Counted from the first letter of the stretch, positions 1 to 8,772 are shown. The stretch: DNA of 64,000 nt from G963674665 sp963674665 (GCA_963674665.2 CAXXPL010000009.1:1364001-1428000); one strand, 5' to 3'. The notes: a model not told the origin generated them from the sequence alone. A program made the numbers and translations.

Positions 1-923
1 TTGCTTCGCTGCGCGGCGAGACGCATGAGTTCCTTGCTCTCTTCCTTGGGCGCCAGGTCGTTGAGGATGGCCATGCGCAACCAGTCCTTGACCTGCTCCC
101 ATCCGAGGATGACCACCGCGTGGTTGATGGAGGTGATCTCGACCGGGAAGCTGAAGGCCGCGGAATTCAGGAACAGCAGCAGCCTGTAGCTGATGGAGGC
201 ATCCATGGAGATGGCCTCGGCCAGTCGGGAGAAATCCGGCGTACCGTGCTCGATGAGGTTGAAAAGCTCTATCTTCGTGGCCTCGTTGGCCGTGAGGCGG
301 CGGTTCTCCACCACATCGGGTCTCTTGAAGAACGCGCCCTGGAAGTAGGAGAAGCCCAGGGATTGGGCGGCCTCGAAGAGTTTCTTGTTCTCCAGCCCGG
401 TGGCGATGGCCATGCACTTCTTGTCGCGGGCGGCCTCCAGCAGCGCCATGATGGCCCGGGGCGTCTTGCCGGGGAGCTTGATCTTGACGAAGTCCGCACG
501 CTCGAGGAGCGCCTCGCTGCCGGGGCGGTTTTCGAAGTTCTCGATGGCGAGCTGGTAGTATGACTTTTTCAGGTTGTCCAAGGCCCAGAGGTATTCCTTG
601 ACCGGGGCCTCCACCTCGTGCACTTCCACGATGGTGTAGCCGTCCGGCAAGGACTGGGGAGCCTTTTTGAGCACCGCGTGCTCGGCGAACGGGATCATGA
701 CCTTGGTGTCCCCGACATGCCCGGGCATGAAGGCGTATTGCTTGGGCTCGCGGTTTTGGGGTTTTGTGAAGGGAAGCACCGGTGTGGTGTTGGCGCTCCC
801 GCGCGACCATGGCGCGTCGCGGACGATGAGGTCGTGCCCCCAGACCTTTCTATTCCTGCCGAAAACCGGCTGTTTGGAAAAAAGCAACCTTCTGTCGTCC
901 GGATCATTGGTAGCGGTGAACAT
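1..923 (-). CDS. EAL/HDOD-type signalling protein (3' end outside window)
   Basis: About 307 codons are visible and the gene runs off the left edge. The N-terminal part starts MFTATNDPDD and contains LFSKQPVFGRNRKVWGHDL, as in the YuxH-like EAL-HDOD family, where this stretch belongs to an often degenerate EAL phosphodiesterase fold. Around residues 145-200 come the FVKIKLPG and CMAIATGLENKKLFEAA stretches, then an HDOD start near residue 230 with SMDASISYRLLLFLNSAAF and INHAVVILGWEQVKDWLRM. The start at 923 is chosen because AGGAGG lies 7 bases upstream. A c-di-GMP riboswitch and a strong sigma-70 promoter precede it, so the protein is probably controlled by the second messenger its family is linked to. 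Whether the EAL part is catalytic cannot be judged; the classical EAL signature is not obvious. Confidence 0.85.
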   Translation of the reverse strand, partial: MFTATNDPDDRRLLFSKQPVFGRNRKVWGHDLIVRDAPWSRGSANTTPVLPFTKPQNREPKQYAFMPGHVGDTKVMIPFAEHAVLKKAPQSLPDGYTIVEVHEVEAPVKEYLWALDNLKKSYYQLAIENFENRPGSEALLERADFVKIKLPGKTPRAIMALLEAARDKKCMAIATGLENKKLFEAAQSLGFSYFQGAFFKRPDVVENRRLTANEATKIELFNLIEHGTPDFSRLAEAISMDASISYRLLLFLNSAAFSFPVEITSINHAVVILGWEQVKDWLRMAILNDLAPKEESKELMRLAAQRS

Positions 924-1028
924 GGCAATGCCCTCCTGCTCGAAACTGCTGGTAACTGTATACTGTCGTGGAGGACAGAGAGCCAATGGAAGGTGCTTGG
1001 GCGAAATCGCACATTGCATGCGATCTTG

Positions 1029-1124
1029 CGAGGCAACCCGGCTGTCTTTGGAAAGGAATCCTGTGCAGGGATTCCCAAGACCCGTAGCTTTCCGTCCCTG
1101 CCTCACGACAGGTTTGGCTTTTTC
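1029..1124 (-). ncRNA. Cyclic di-GMP-I (GEMM) riboswitch
   Basis: The minus-strand leader shows the conserved GEMM-I parts in order: GCCAAACC, a hairpin closed by a GTGA tetraloop (CCTGTCGTGAGGCAGG), the GGGACGGAAAGC joining segment, a second long arm with GGTCT...AGAC closing an inner stem (GGAATCC/GGATTCC, plus strand 1055-1061 and 1069-1075), and the closing GCCGGGTTGCC. It starts a few bases after a predicted transcription start and lies about 100 bases upstream of the EAL/HDOD gene. The expression platform is unclear: a hairpin at 1006-1024 (ATCGCA/TGCGAT) follows but has only a short T-run. The family assignment is from memory of the consensus, not a covariance search. Confidence 0.85.
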
Positions 1125-1138
1125 TCACTCTGCTCCAG

Positions 1139-1166
1139 ATAATACAGCAGTGTAACAAAATGTCAA
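1139..1166 (-). promoter_or_regulatory. Sigma-70-type promoter for the riboswitch/EAL-HDOD transcript
   Basis: Reading the minus strand, TTGACA (1166-1161) and TATTAT (1144-1139) are separated by 16 bases. The expected start near 1132 lies just before the riboswitch. Confidence 0.75.
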
Positions 1167-1400
1167 GGAAAAAAACCTGTGAAACCCTTGGTGCATGCGG
1201 TTCTATACGGTTTTGGCAAGGAAAAATCAACGGCCGTGAAGCTGAACAAGATTGGGTGGTTGCGTGGTGGTTTTTTCAGGAAGGGCTTCTTGACAATAAA
1301 AATAGGTAAATGTCGTACCCGGTGATTGTGCTTTGGTGGCTTTGGGACTATAGCCGTTCCAGAGCAAAACAGCCGTTTGCCCTATTGGTATTATGGTACT

Positions 1401-1448
1401 CAGGGGGAAAAACCGACACACAAGTGGTTTTTCCCCCTGCGGTTTTTT
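1401..1448 (+). terminator. Terminator-like hairpin in the leader of the AEC gene
   Basis: Perfect 14-bp arms (1401-1414 and 1426-1439) with an 11-base loop are followed by a T-run at 1443-1448. No plus-strand gene ends upstream, since the flanking genes diverge. It may therefore act as a leader attenuator, or belong to the dispersed hairpin family seen elsewhere in the window. Confidence 0.7.
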
Positions 1449-1491
1449 GTTACGATCCCTGACCAATACATCTTACTATTGGACTTTATAC

Positions 1492-2376
1492 GTGGCTGAA
1501 CTAATTACACAAGTATTCAATGTGGTCTTTCCAGTGCTCTTCTGTAGCGCGGTGGGGTATGCGTGGGTCCGCTGGGGTGCCGCCTTTGACATGCACTTCA
1601 TCACACCCCTTCTCATCTATGTGGCCGTGCCTTCCCTGCTGCTGGCCAATCTCTCGACCCTGGGCGCCGCCCCCTCGGACATGTTGGGGATGCTGCTGGC
1701 CGCCATCCTCATACACGTGGTGTACGGGGTCCTGGGATACGTCATCATCAGGATGGGCAAGCTGGAGACGCGTACCTGGCTGCCGGCCATGACCTTCGGC
1801 AACACAGGGAACCTGGGCCTGCCCCTGTGCCTGCTGGCCTTTGGCCAGGAAGGCCTGGCCCTGGGGCTGGGGTACATGGTGGTGAACACCGTGGGGCTGT
1901 TCACCGTGGGGGTCTGGATCCCCTCGGGTAGGATCTCGCCGAGGGATCTGTTGCGCTCCCCGACCTTGTATGCGGTCATCGTGGCCCTGACCCTGGGGTT
2001 CACGAACATACCCATGCCCGCGGCCCTGCACTCCGGTTTCGATATCCTCGGAAAGCTGGCCATCCCCCTGATGCTGCTCGCCCTGGGCGCGGCCCTGGCC
2101 AGACTGCAGACCAACACACTGCGCCTGGGCATGAACCTCGCCCTGATCAAGTCCGTGCTGAACATGGTGGTGGCTCTGCTCCTGGCCTGGGTACTCGGCC
2201 TGGAGGGCATGGTCCGGAATGTATTCATTCTCCAGAGCGCCATGCCCGTGGCCGTCTTCAACTATCTTTTCGCCGCGCACTTCGGCGAGAACGCGGAGCA
2301 GGTGGCCGGTCTCATTCTGGCCTCGTCGCTCCTGGGCCTTGTGATGATTCCCGGCGTGTTGGCCATACTCCTCTGA
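1492..2376 (+). CDS. AEC family transporter (auxin efflux carrier-like permease)
   Basis: The product is a 294-residue, strongly hydrophobic membrane protein. The N-terminus (VAELITQVFNVVFPVLF) and the central FGNTGNLGLPLCLLAFG stretch with its Asn-Gly-rich helix break are typical of the AEC/malonate-efflux family, usually with about 10 transmembrane segments and a length near 300. Family members export or import small organic acids; the substrate is not predictable. I chose the GTG at 1492 because the open frame further upstream runs through the hairpin at 1401-1439 and lacks family-like sequence. No strong ribosome binding site is visible. The methyltransferase gene follows 28 bases downstream. 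Confidence 0.85.
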   Translation: MAELITQVFNVVFPVLFCSAVGYAWVRWGAAFDMHFITPLLIYVAVPSLLLANLSTLGAAPSDMLGMLLAAILIHVVYGVLGYVIIRMGKLETRTWLPAMTFGNTGNLGLPLCLLAFGQEGLALGLGYMVVNTVGLFTVGVWIPSGRISPRDLLRSPTLYAVIVALTLGFTNIPMPAALHSGFDILGKLAIPLMLLALGAALARLQTNTLRLGMNLALIKSVLNMVVALLLAWVLGLEGMVRNVFILQSAMPVAVFNYLFAAHFGENAEQVAGLILASSLLGLVMIPGVLAILL

Positions 2377-2404
2377 CCTCGCCCCCATTTCCCGCGGAGA
2401 CCTC

Positions 2405-3244
2405 ATGTTCGACCAGCTGAAAGAGATCAACAGAAGACCTGCCCTGTACGAGCATTATACAGCGGCGGATTTGTGGACCGACGAGCACACCTCCTCAAGG
2501 ATGCTCGAGTATCATCTCAACGGCGACATAGATGTGTCCTCGCGCAACGCCGATTTCATCTGTCGCTCCACCTCCTGGATCATCGAGCGCTTCGATCTGG
2601 CATCGGGTGGGAAGGTTATCGACTTCGGCTGCGGCCCTGGCCTTTATACCATCCCTTTGGCCGAAATGGGCGCCCGGGTGACGGGCGTTGATTTTTCCGT
2701 CAGGTCCCTTGACCACGCCGGGAAAACAGCCCGGGACAAGGGGCTGGAGGTCGAATTCCTGCACCGCAACTACCTGGAGTTCGAGACCGGTGAACGCTTC
2801 GATCTGGCCATGATGATCATGTGCGACTTCTGCGCCCTGAATCCGGAGCAGCGCATGAACATGCTGCGCCGCTTCCACGGCCTGCTGAAGTCCCGTGGCC
2901 ATGTGCTGCTCGATGTCTACTCCCCGCGGGCCTTTGCCAAGGCGCAAGAGACAGCGGAGTACGCCCCGAACCAACTGGACGGTTTCTGGTCCGCCGGTGA
3001 GTATTACGGGTTTCTCAACAGGTTCAAGTACATGGAAGAGCATGTGCTGCTGGACAAGTACACCATCGTGGAGGCCGCGCGAACCAGGACCATGTACAAC
3101 TGGCTGCGTCACTTCCGCCCCGAAGATCTGAAACTGGAATTCCAGGACGCTGGGTTCGAAGTGGAAGAGGTGCTCGGCGACGTGGCAGGGGGCAATTACT
3201 CCCAGGAGCACGACGAATTCGCGGTCATCGCCCGAAGGAAATGA
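2405..3244 (+). CDS. Class I SAM-dependent methyltransferase
   Basis: The product is a 279-residue soluble protein. The SAM-binding motif I, VIDFGCGPGLYTIPLAEMGA, is at about residues 75-94, followed by an acidic motif II region (VTGVDFS) and LAMMIMCDFCALN, which fits motif IV. The fold is a single Rossmann-like methyltransferase domain of the Methyltransf_11/25 type. The substrate (small molecule, RNA or protein) cannot be told. It lies 28 bases after the AEC carrier on the same strand and probably shares its transcript. A weak GGAGA lies upstream of the ATG. Confidence 0.85.
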   Translation: MFDQLKEINRRPALYEHYTAADLWTDEHTSSRMLEYHLNGDIDVSSRNADFICRSTSWIIERFDLASGGKVIDFGCGPGLYTIPLAEMGARVTGVDFSVRSLDHAGKTARDKGLEVEFLHRNYLEFETGERFDLAMMIMCDFCALNPEQRMNMLRRFHGLLKSRGHVLLDVYSPRAFAKAQETAEYAPNQLDGFWSAGEYYGFLNRFKYMEEHVLLDKYTIVEAARTRTMYNWLRHFRPEDLKLEFQDAGFEVEEVLGDVAGGNYSQEHDEFAVIARRK

Positions 3245-3272
3245 AATTCCGAAGGCTGGAAATCGTTTTGCG

Positions 3273-3306
3273 AGGGGGGCACTTTTGAAAAAAAAAGTTC
3301 CCCCTT
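3273..3306. terminator. Hairpin between convergent genes
   Basis: GGGGGCACTTTT pairs with AAAAAGTTCCCCC around an A-rich loop, followed by T5 on the plus strand. It sits between the converging methyltransferase and GGDEF genes and can serve both. It is a variant of the dispersed G/C-rich hairpin family. Confidence 0.75.
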
Positions 3307-3324
3307 TTTATCCCTGTCTCGGTT

Positions 3325-4911
3325 CTAGCGGGGCGTGATGTCGTCCAGGTCGCGTTCCATGCCGCAGACCTTGTTCCGGCCGGTGCGTTTGGCCTCGTAG
3401 AGGAACTTGTCCGCGCGGTCCAGGGCCTCGTATGGGCTGGGGTCCTCGACCTTGATTTCGGCCACGCCGCAGGAGATGGTGATGTCCAGGACCTTCTTGC
3501 GCACCATGAAATCGGTGGCCTCGATGCGCAGGCGGAGTCTCTCCGCAAGGTTCATGGCGTGACCAAGGGCTGTTTCGGGCAGGATGACCACGAACTCCTC
3601 ACCTCCGTATCTTGCGAGAAAATCCGATTCCCGCAGGGTGCTCTTGAGCCTGCGGGCCACCTCCACGAGCACCTTGTCTCCCACGAGATGGCCGTATGTG
3701 TCGTTGATCACCTTGAAGTGGTCGATGTCCGCGATGACTATGCAGGCCGGGGCGCAGTCGTTGGACATGCGCGAGTGCTCGTACTCCAGCCTGGTGGTGA
3801 AGGCGTAGCGGTTGTGGATGCCGGTGAGGGGGTCGAACTGGACCTTGCGCGCCAGGGCCTTGTTCTCCTTCTGCACCGAGGCGACCTTTTTGGCCAGTTT
3901 GCCAAACTCCTTGCGCATGCCCGTGAGCTGCTCCTGGGTTTCCTGGAGTCTGGCTTCGTCCGCCTTGCGCTTGTCGGCCACGGTGCTCTTGACGGTCTTC
4001 AGCCCCTCCACCACCAGATTCTTGAGATCACCCAGAGTGTTGGTCTGGCGCACCGATTTCTGGAGGGAGTCCAGCTGGTTGTCCAGAACGTCGTTGAACG
4101 CGGAGTCGGACTTGCTCTGCTCGGTGTTGTGGGTGAGGGTGACCTTCAGGAAGGTGTTGAGCTCGGCCAGGTTGCTGAGCACCTCGGTGGCGAACGCCTG
4201 GGCCTCCCGCCGCCTGTCAAAGACTTCCCTGGAAAAGCGCCTGACGATGAACTCCACCTCCGGCCCCAGGCCGAGCAACGTGGTCATATCGGTACAGGCC
4301 ATCACCTTTTCGAAGAGCGTGCGCACAGTGCCCGTGTAGTCGTCGTCCAGGTCGATGCGCAGGGCGTCCAGGAGATTGAGGTAGATGAGCCGGGTTTTAT
4401 CCAGCAGCTCCGCCTGGATGCCCTCGGACGTTGAGGGGATGGGGGCATCGTGGACCTGGGAAGGGGCGGTGAGCTCGCTCTGGGGGAGTGGCAGGGACTC
4501 CGCTTCCTCCATGAGCAGGGTGGTAGCAATGGCCTGCAGCCCGATCTCCAGCTCTTCCATGCCGGCGCCTTCGAGCAGGAGCCGGTTGAAAGACGCCAAT
4601 TCGGCAGCGACCCTGGGTGGGGGGGAGGTGATGATTCTGTTCAGGACGAGGAGGGATTTGCGGTAGAAATCCTCCTTGTTCTTGGCGGCTGACAAGGTGT
4701 TGTTGGCCTTGGAAAGCTCGGCGTCCACCTCCTGAAGCAACCTGGTCAGGTACTCGTTCAGGGGTTCGCTGCCATCCAACAGTCGGGTCAGTTCCTCTCG
4801 GTTGCAACTGCTTCCGAAGTATTCCTCGGGAACGCTGTTGACCACAAGGGTGATGATGTTCTCAATGTCGCTGCCAGCCAAGATTGCTCCCTGTATTCCG
4901 CGCGGGAACAC
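3325..4911 (-). CDS. GGDEF-domain diguanylate cyclase
   Basis: A 528-residue soluble protein. The first roughly 340 residues are helical with no recognised sensor domain, including a coiled-coil stretch around 290-350. The C-terminal GGDEF domain begins at FDPLTGIHNRYAF and carries an intact GGEEF active site (RYGGEEFVVILP) and an RESD inhibitory I-site five residues upstream, so it should make c-di-GMP and be product-inhibited. No membrane segments are seen. The long frame starts with GTG at 4911; an alternative TTG at 4881 has GGGAG six bases upstream and would give a protein starting at AGSDIENIITL. It is monocistronic and convergent with the methyltransferase. Confidence 0.9.
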   Translation of the reverse strand: MFPRGIQGAILAGSDIENIITLVVNSVPEEYFGSSCNREELTRLLDGSEPLNEYLTRLLQEVDAELSKANNTLSAAKNKEDFYRKSLLVLNRIITSPPPRVAAELASFNRLLLEGAGMEELEIGLQAIATTLLMEEAESLPLPQSELTAPSQVHDAPIPSTSEGIQAELLDKTRLIYLNLLDALRIDLDDDYTGTVRTLFEKVMACTDMTTLLGLGPEVEFIVRRFSREVFDRRREAQAFATEVLSNLAELNTFLKVTLTHNTEQSKSDSAFNDVLDNQLDSLQKSVRQTNTLGDLKNLVVEGLKTVKSTVADKRKADEARLQETQEQLTGMRKEFGKLAKKVASVQKENKALARKVQFDPLTGIHNRYAFTTRLEYEHSRMSNDCAPACIVIADIDHFKVINDTYGHLVGDKVLVEVARRLKSTLRESDFLARYGGEEFVVILPETALGHAMNLAERLRLRIEATDFMVRKKVLDITISCGVAEIKVEDPSPYEALDRADKFLYEAKRTGRNKVCGMERDLDDITPR

Positions 4912-5318
4912 TATTTGTAATCAGGATACGTTCGACAGTCCTTTCTGGAAAACGAATACAGGGACAACATGGAGCCTTTCGAGTTGTTACTCGTACGCCT
5001 TTTGTGTTGTTCCCTTGAGTCACTGGGGCACCCCATCCAATGGGCGTAATGCGTCAGTGAAAATCAGTTTGGCGTGTAATTATCCCGAGGTCAAGAAGTG
5101 AAACGGGTATGGGAACTTCTTTCAATGAATTTTGGAAAGATGACGCCTCGGTGCATTGTGTCATCACGGGCATAATGGAAGGGCTCATTTCGGGGGAGCG
5201 GTTGGAGAGATGGTTCCCCGCTGGAGGTCAATTGGAAAGGGGCAGATATAAGGCAACGCCTCCCGCCTGTCCTGGTTGGGAGTAGCGGAGGGCGTTTCCT
5301 GGTTATGGCATCACGCGG
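4912..5318. other. Intergenic region without recognised genes
   Basis: This gap lies between the GGDEF gene start and the end of the ferredoxin-like gene. I see no convincing reading frame, RNA or hairpin with a T-run. It must hold the promoter of the GGDEF gene. Confidence 0.5.
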
Positions 5319-6110
5319 TCAGGCGAATATTGCCGTGGCGCCGGTGGGCATATGCTCTTCCAGGAGCACCGCGCCCTGGCGCCCCAATACGACGCGTCGT
5401 AGCGGAGTTTCCTTTCTGCCGCCGTTCTCGCCGGCCTTGCGCAAGGCCGCCGCAGCGAGCTTGTGCAGGCCGTGGCAGCAGGGGACCTCCATCTCCAGAA
5501 CGGTTACCGAGGCCGGGGCGTTGCGCTGGAAGACCCGGGCCAGCTTTTCCAGATAGACGTCCATTTCATCGAACTTCGGGCATCCGGAGAGCACCACGCG
5601 ACCGGCCAGGAACCGGTCGTGCAGATCCTGGCTGGCAATTGCGGCGCAATCGGCCAGCAGCAGCACATCGGCCCCTTTGAGAAAGGGAGCGTCCTCGGGA
5701 ACCAGCCGAATTTTCACCGGCCAGTGGGAAAGGGCGCTGTCCCGGGTTTTCCGGGTTCGGGGCATGTTGGCCAACTGGCAGGGGGTGGCCTTGGGCTTGA
5801 GTTCCATCACGGCGCTGGAGGGGCAACCGCAGGGGATGGTTTCCGGGGCGTGATGCCCGGCCTTGCCCTGTGGCGCCAGCAAGACTTCCACGGCTTCGGG
5901 GTCGAAGTCATCGGCCTCGCGCTCCACCAGGGTCAGCGCCCCGTTGGGACACTCCCCGAGACAGGCGCCCAGACCGTCACAATAGACCTCGGCCACAAGC
6001 CTGGCCTTGCCGTCCACGATCTTGAGCGCGCCCTCCGCGCAGCCGGGGATGCACGCGCCGCAGCCGTCACAAAGTTCTTCGTCGATTTCTATGATTTTGC
6101 GCAAGGCCAT
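5319..6110 (-). CDS. frdX: 4Fe-4S ferredoxin-type protein partner of Hcp
   Basis: 263 residues. The N-terminal 60 residues form a two-cluster ferredoxin domain: CDGCGACIPGC near residue 15, then CDGLGACLGEC near residue 44. The remaining 200 residues contain more cysteines (IPCGCPSS, DCAAIASQD, LSGCPKFDEMDVYLEKL, MEVPCCHGLHKL), which suggests a further metal or cluster site. It lies downstream of hcp on the same strand, 151 bases away, as in Desulfovibrio, where the ferredoxin-like gene next to hcp is called frdX and is thought to supply electrons to the hybrid cluster protein during nitrosative stress. The symbol is by context and family resemblance. Confidence 0.85.
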   Translation of the reverse strand: MALRKIIEIDEELCDGCGACIPGCAEGALKIVDGKARLVAEVYCDGLGACLGECPNGALTLVEREADDFDPEAVEVLLAPQGKAGHHAPETIPCGCPSSAVMELKPKATPCQLANMPRTRKTRDSALSHWPVKIRLVPEDAPFLKGADVLLLADCAAIASQDLHDRFLAGRVVLSGCPKFDEMDVYLEKLARVFQRNAPASVTVLEMEVPCCHGLHKLAAAALRKAGENGGRKETPLRRVVLGRQGAVLLEEHMPTGATAIFA

Positions 6111-6210
6111 GTGAGTCTCCCGTCGATGAGTATGCTTTGGTTTGTCTTGGTTGGGGGGCGGAGCAAAGGCCTGCCATGTTCAGACCGCTCCTCCGCCCCT
6201 CTGCTGTATC

Positions 6211-6243
6211 GCGGGGGAAAACGCCTTGGGGCGCTCCCCCCCG
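6211..6243. repeat. G/C-rich hairpin between hcp and the ferredoxin gene
   Basis: GGGGG-AAAA-CGCC pairs with GGCG-CT-CCCCC around TTGG. The shape is like the other dispersed hairpins, and it may partly terminate or stabilise the hcp transcript. Confidence 0.5.
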
Positions 6244-6261
6244 CCCCCCATCCGAGGCTTA

Positions 6262-7899
6262 TCAGCCGAGTATCGCCTTGAGGTCCTCCGCGGGAGTGGC
6301 GATGGGCTTGATTTCGAAGTTGTCCACCAGGTACTGCAGCACGTTGGGGGAGAGGAACGCGGGCAGGGAGGGCCCGAGGCGGATGTTCTTGATCCCCAGC
6401 GCCAGCAGGGTGAGCAGGATGGCCACGGCCTTCTGCTCATACCAGGAGAGCACCATGGACAGGGGCAGGTCGTTGACGCCACAGTCAAAGGCCTTGCTCA
6501 GGGCCACGGCGATCTGGATGGCGGAGTATGCGTCGTTGCACTGGCCAATGTCCAGGAGGCGGGGAATGCCGCCGATGTCGCCGAGTTTCTGATCAAAGAA
6601 GCGGAACTTGCCGCAGGCCAGGGTCAGCACCATGCAGTCCTGGGGCACCTGCTCCACGAATTCTGTGTAGTAGTTGCGGCCGGGTTTTGCGCCGTCGCAC
6701 CCCGCCACCAGGAAGAAGTGCCGGATGGCGCCGTCCTTTACCGCGTCGATGACCTTGTCGGCCACGCTCATCACCGTGTTTCGGGCAAAGCCCACCATCA
6801 CGGCGCCCTTGTCCTGGTCCGCGGCGAACCCGGGCATTTCCTGAGCTTTGGCTATGACTTCGGAAAAGTCCTTGGTGCCGCCGGTTTCGGAAATGTGCTT
6901 CACGCCGGGCCAGCTCACCAGGCCGGTGGTGTATATGGAATCCATGTAGCCGGGCCCGGGTTTCTGGATGCAGTTGGTGGTCATCAGGACAGGGCCGGGG
7001 AACTCGGCGAACTCCTTGAGCTGGTTCTGCCAGGCCGTGCCGTAGTGGCCGAAAAAGTGGTCGTGCGCCTTGAGCTTCGGGTATCCGTGGGTGGGCAGCA
7101 TCTCGCCGTGGGTGTAAATGTTGATGCCCGCGCCCTTGGTTTGCTCGAGCAGCATGTCCAGATCGCGCAGGTCGTGACCGGAGACCAGGATGGCCTTACC
7201 CTTCTTGAAGCCAAGGGGCACCTCGGTGGGTACGGGGTGGCCGTAAGTGCCGGTGTTGGCCGCGTCCAGCAGCTCCATGGCGCGGAGGTTCACGCGTCCG
7301 CACTCCATGGCCAGATCCACGGCGTCGCCCATGGCCAGGTCGTTGCGCAGGGTGGCGGCCAGCCCCTTGTGCAGGAAGCGGAATACCTCGGGGTCTTTTT
7401 GGCCGAGTAGGCGCGCATGGTCCGCATAGGCGGCCACGCCCTTGATGCCGTATATCAGGGTCTGTTTCAGGGATTTGATGTCCGGATCCTTTTCCGGGTC
7501 GTTCTCGATGGAGTAGGCCTCACCCTGTTTTTCCATCTCCGCGATGGTTGCCGCGGGAGTGAATTCAGCGGCGTCGCCCGTGGGCACGGTGCCGCCGGAG
7601 GCCTGAACCTTTGCGGCCAGTTCCTTGCGCAGGGCAACGCACTTGCGCACCAGCTCGGCTATGCGTTCCGGATCGAAGCTCACGTTGGTCAAGGTCGCGA
7701 AGGTCGCTTCGGCAGTGAAGATGTCGATGGCCTCGTCGCGGATGCCCAGAGCTTCGGCGGCAATAGCCACCTGGGAGAGGCCCTTGAGGGCGTGGATCAG
7801 AAGGTCCTGAAGGGCCGCTGTCTCCGGGGTCTTTCCGCAGACGCCCTTGACGGTGCAGCCGGAGCCTTTTGCGGTCTGCTCACATTGGTAACAAAACAT
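6262..7899 (-). CDS. hcp: Hybrid cluster protein (hydroxylamine/NO reductase)
   Basis: 545 residues, the usual length of class I Hcp/prismane protein. The N-terminal MFCYQCEQTAKGSGCTVKGV with its Cys-x2-Cys...Cys pattern binds the cubane cluster. The hybrid Fe-S-O cluster ligands lie in the rest of the protein, for example the regions near TNCIQKPG, GCDGAKPGR and LACGKFRFFDQ. It acts in the cytoplasm in nitrosative stress defence; NO reduction and hydroxylamine reduction have been reported for the family. A good ribosome binding site (AGGAGG) precedes the ATG. Transcription is probably controlled by the divergent regulator HcpR through the palindrome at 7984-7999. Confidence 0.97.
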   Translation of the reverse strand: MFCYQCEQTAKGSGCTVKGVCGKTPETAALQDLLIHALKGLSQVAIAAEALGIRDEAIDIFTAEATFATLTNVSFDPERIAELVRKCVALRKELAAKVQASGGTVPTGDAAEFTPAATIAEMEKQGEAYSIENDPEKDPDIKSLKQTLIYGIKGVAAYADHARLLGQKDPEVFRFLHKGLAATLRNDLAMGDAVDLAMECGRVNLRAMELLDAANTGTYGHPVPTEVPLGFKKGKAILVSGHDLRDLDMLLEQTKGAGINIYTHGEMLPTHGYPKLKAHDHFFGHYGTAWQNQLKEFAEFPGPVLMTTNCIQKPGPGYMDSIYTTGLVSWPGVKHISETGGTKDFSEVIAKAQEMPGFAADQDKGAVMVGFARNTVMSVADKVIDAVKDGAIRHFFLVAGCDGAKPGRNYYTEFVEQVPQDCMVLTLACGKFRFFDQKLGDIGGIPRLLDIGQCNDAYSAIQIAVALSKAFDCGVNDLPLSMVLSWYEQKAVAILLTLLALGIKNIRLGPSLPAFLSPNVLQYLVDNFEIKPIATPAEDLKAILG

Positions 7900-7983
7900 G
7901 GTTGCCTCCTAATATGGTTATTCGGGTGAAAGGCGAACTTGTTGCCGTTGCCAGGCGTTATGCAGGAGAAGAGCGGGAGAGTG

Positions 7984-7999
7984 TTTGACTTGAGTCAAA
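7984..7999. promoter_or_regulatory. Palindromic operator, probable HcpR site
   Basis: TTTGACT-TG-AGTCAAA is a perfect 7-bp inverted repeat in the divergent hcp/hcpR intergenic region. TTGAC/GTCAA half-sites fit CRP/FNR-type binding and the HcpR regulons described for sulfate reducers. Confidence 0.8.
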
Positions 8000-8094
8000 A
8001 TGAGAGATTATTTTGCATAGCATGTCTATTGTGGGGAGAGAATGCGGTGACGTTTTTTTTCTGAGAAGCCGCGAGATATATTACGGAGGCGGGG

Positions 8095-8772
8095 ATGGAC
8101 ACGCGGGAAGCCATGGAGTTGGTGAATCTTTTCGATGGCCTGGAGGAAGGGCACCTGGAGCAACTGGCCTCGGTGGCACTGCTGCAGCGTTATGACAGGG
8201 GGCAGATGATCTTCCACGAAGGGCGGGAAGCCGGAGGGCTCTACGCCGTGGCGTCGGGGTTGGTGCGCATCTACAAGGCATCGCTTTCGGGCAAGGAGCA
8301 GATTCTCCATGTCTTCGGCCCTGGCGAGGCCTTTGCCGAGGTGGCCGTGTTCAAGGGGGTGTCGCTCCCCGCCAATGCCCAGGCCCTGGAACCCAGCGAG
8401 ATTCTGTTCGTTCCCAAATCCGGGCTGCTGTCCGTCATCAGGGCCGATCCGGACGTGGCTCTGGACATGTTGGCTCTGCTGTCCATGCGGTTGCGGCATT
8501 TTGTGGCAAAGATCGAGGAGCTGAGCCTCAAGGAGGTACCGGCGCGCCTGGCCGCGCATCTGCTGCTCCTGCGCAACGCCCAGGGCAATGACGAGGTGCG
8601 TCTCGACCTGCCCAAGGGACAACTGGCCTCCTGGCTGGGCACCATCCCGGAGACCTTCTCCCGCGTGCTGAAACGCCTGGAGAACGCGGGAATCATTCAG
8701 GTGGAGGGGCAGGAGCTGCGAATTCTGGACCCGGACAGGCTGGAACAGGTTGCAGTGGGCGAGAAACTATAG
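8095..8772 (+). CDS. hcpR: CRP/FNR-family regulator HcpR
   Basis: 225 residues: an N-terminal cyclic-nucleotide-binding-like beta barrel (about 10-125, with GLYAVASGLVRIYKASLSGKE and FGPGEAFAEVAVF), a dimerisation helix (about 125-150) and a C-terminal winged helix (about 165-225). The recognition helix is in GQLASWLGTIPETFSRVLKRLENAGII. No N-terminal FNR-type cysteine cluster is present. HcpR proteins of sulfate reducers sense NO, reportedly with haem, and activate hcp. It is divergent from hcp with a palindromic site between them, which fits that role. Confidence 0.88.
   Translation: MDTREAMELVNLFDGLEEGHLEQLASVALLQRYDRGQMIFHEGREAGGLYAVASGLVRIYKASLSGKEQILHVFGPGEAFAEVAVFKGVSLPANAQALEPSEILFVPKSGLLSVIRADPDVALDMLALLSMRLRHFVAKIEELSLKEVPARLAAHLLLLRNAQGNDEVRLDLPKGQLASWLGTIPETFSRVLKRLENAGIIQVEGQELRILDPDRLEQVAVGEKL

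Noticed and set aside
1290..1318. Sigma-70 promoter for the AEC gene
   Set aside because: A perfect TTGACA is present at 1290, but no acceptable -10 box follows at normal spacing.
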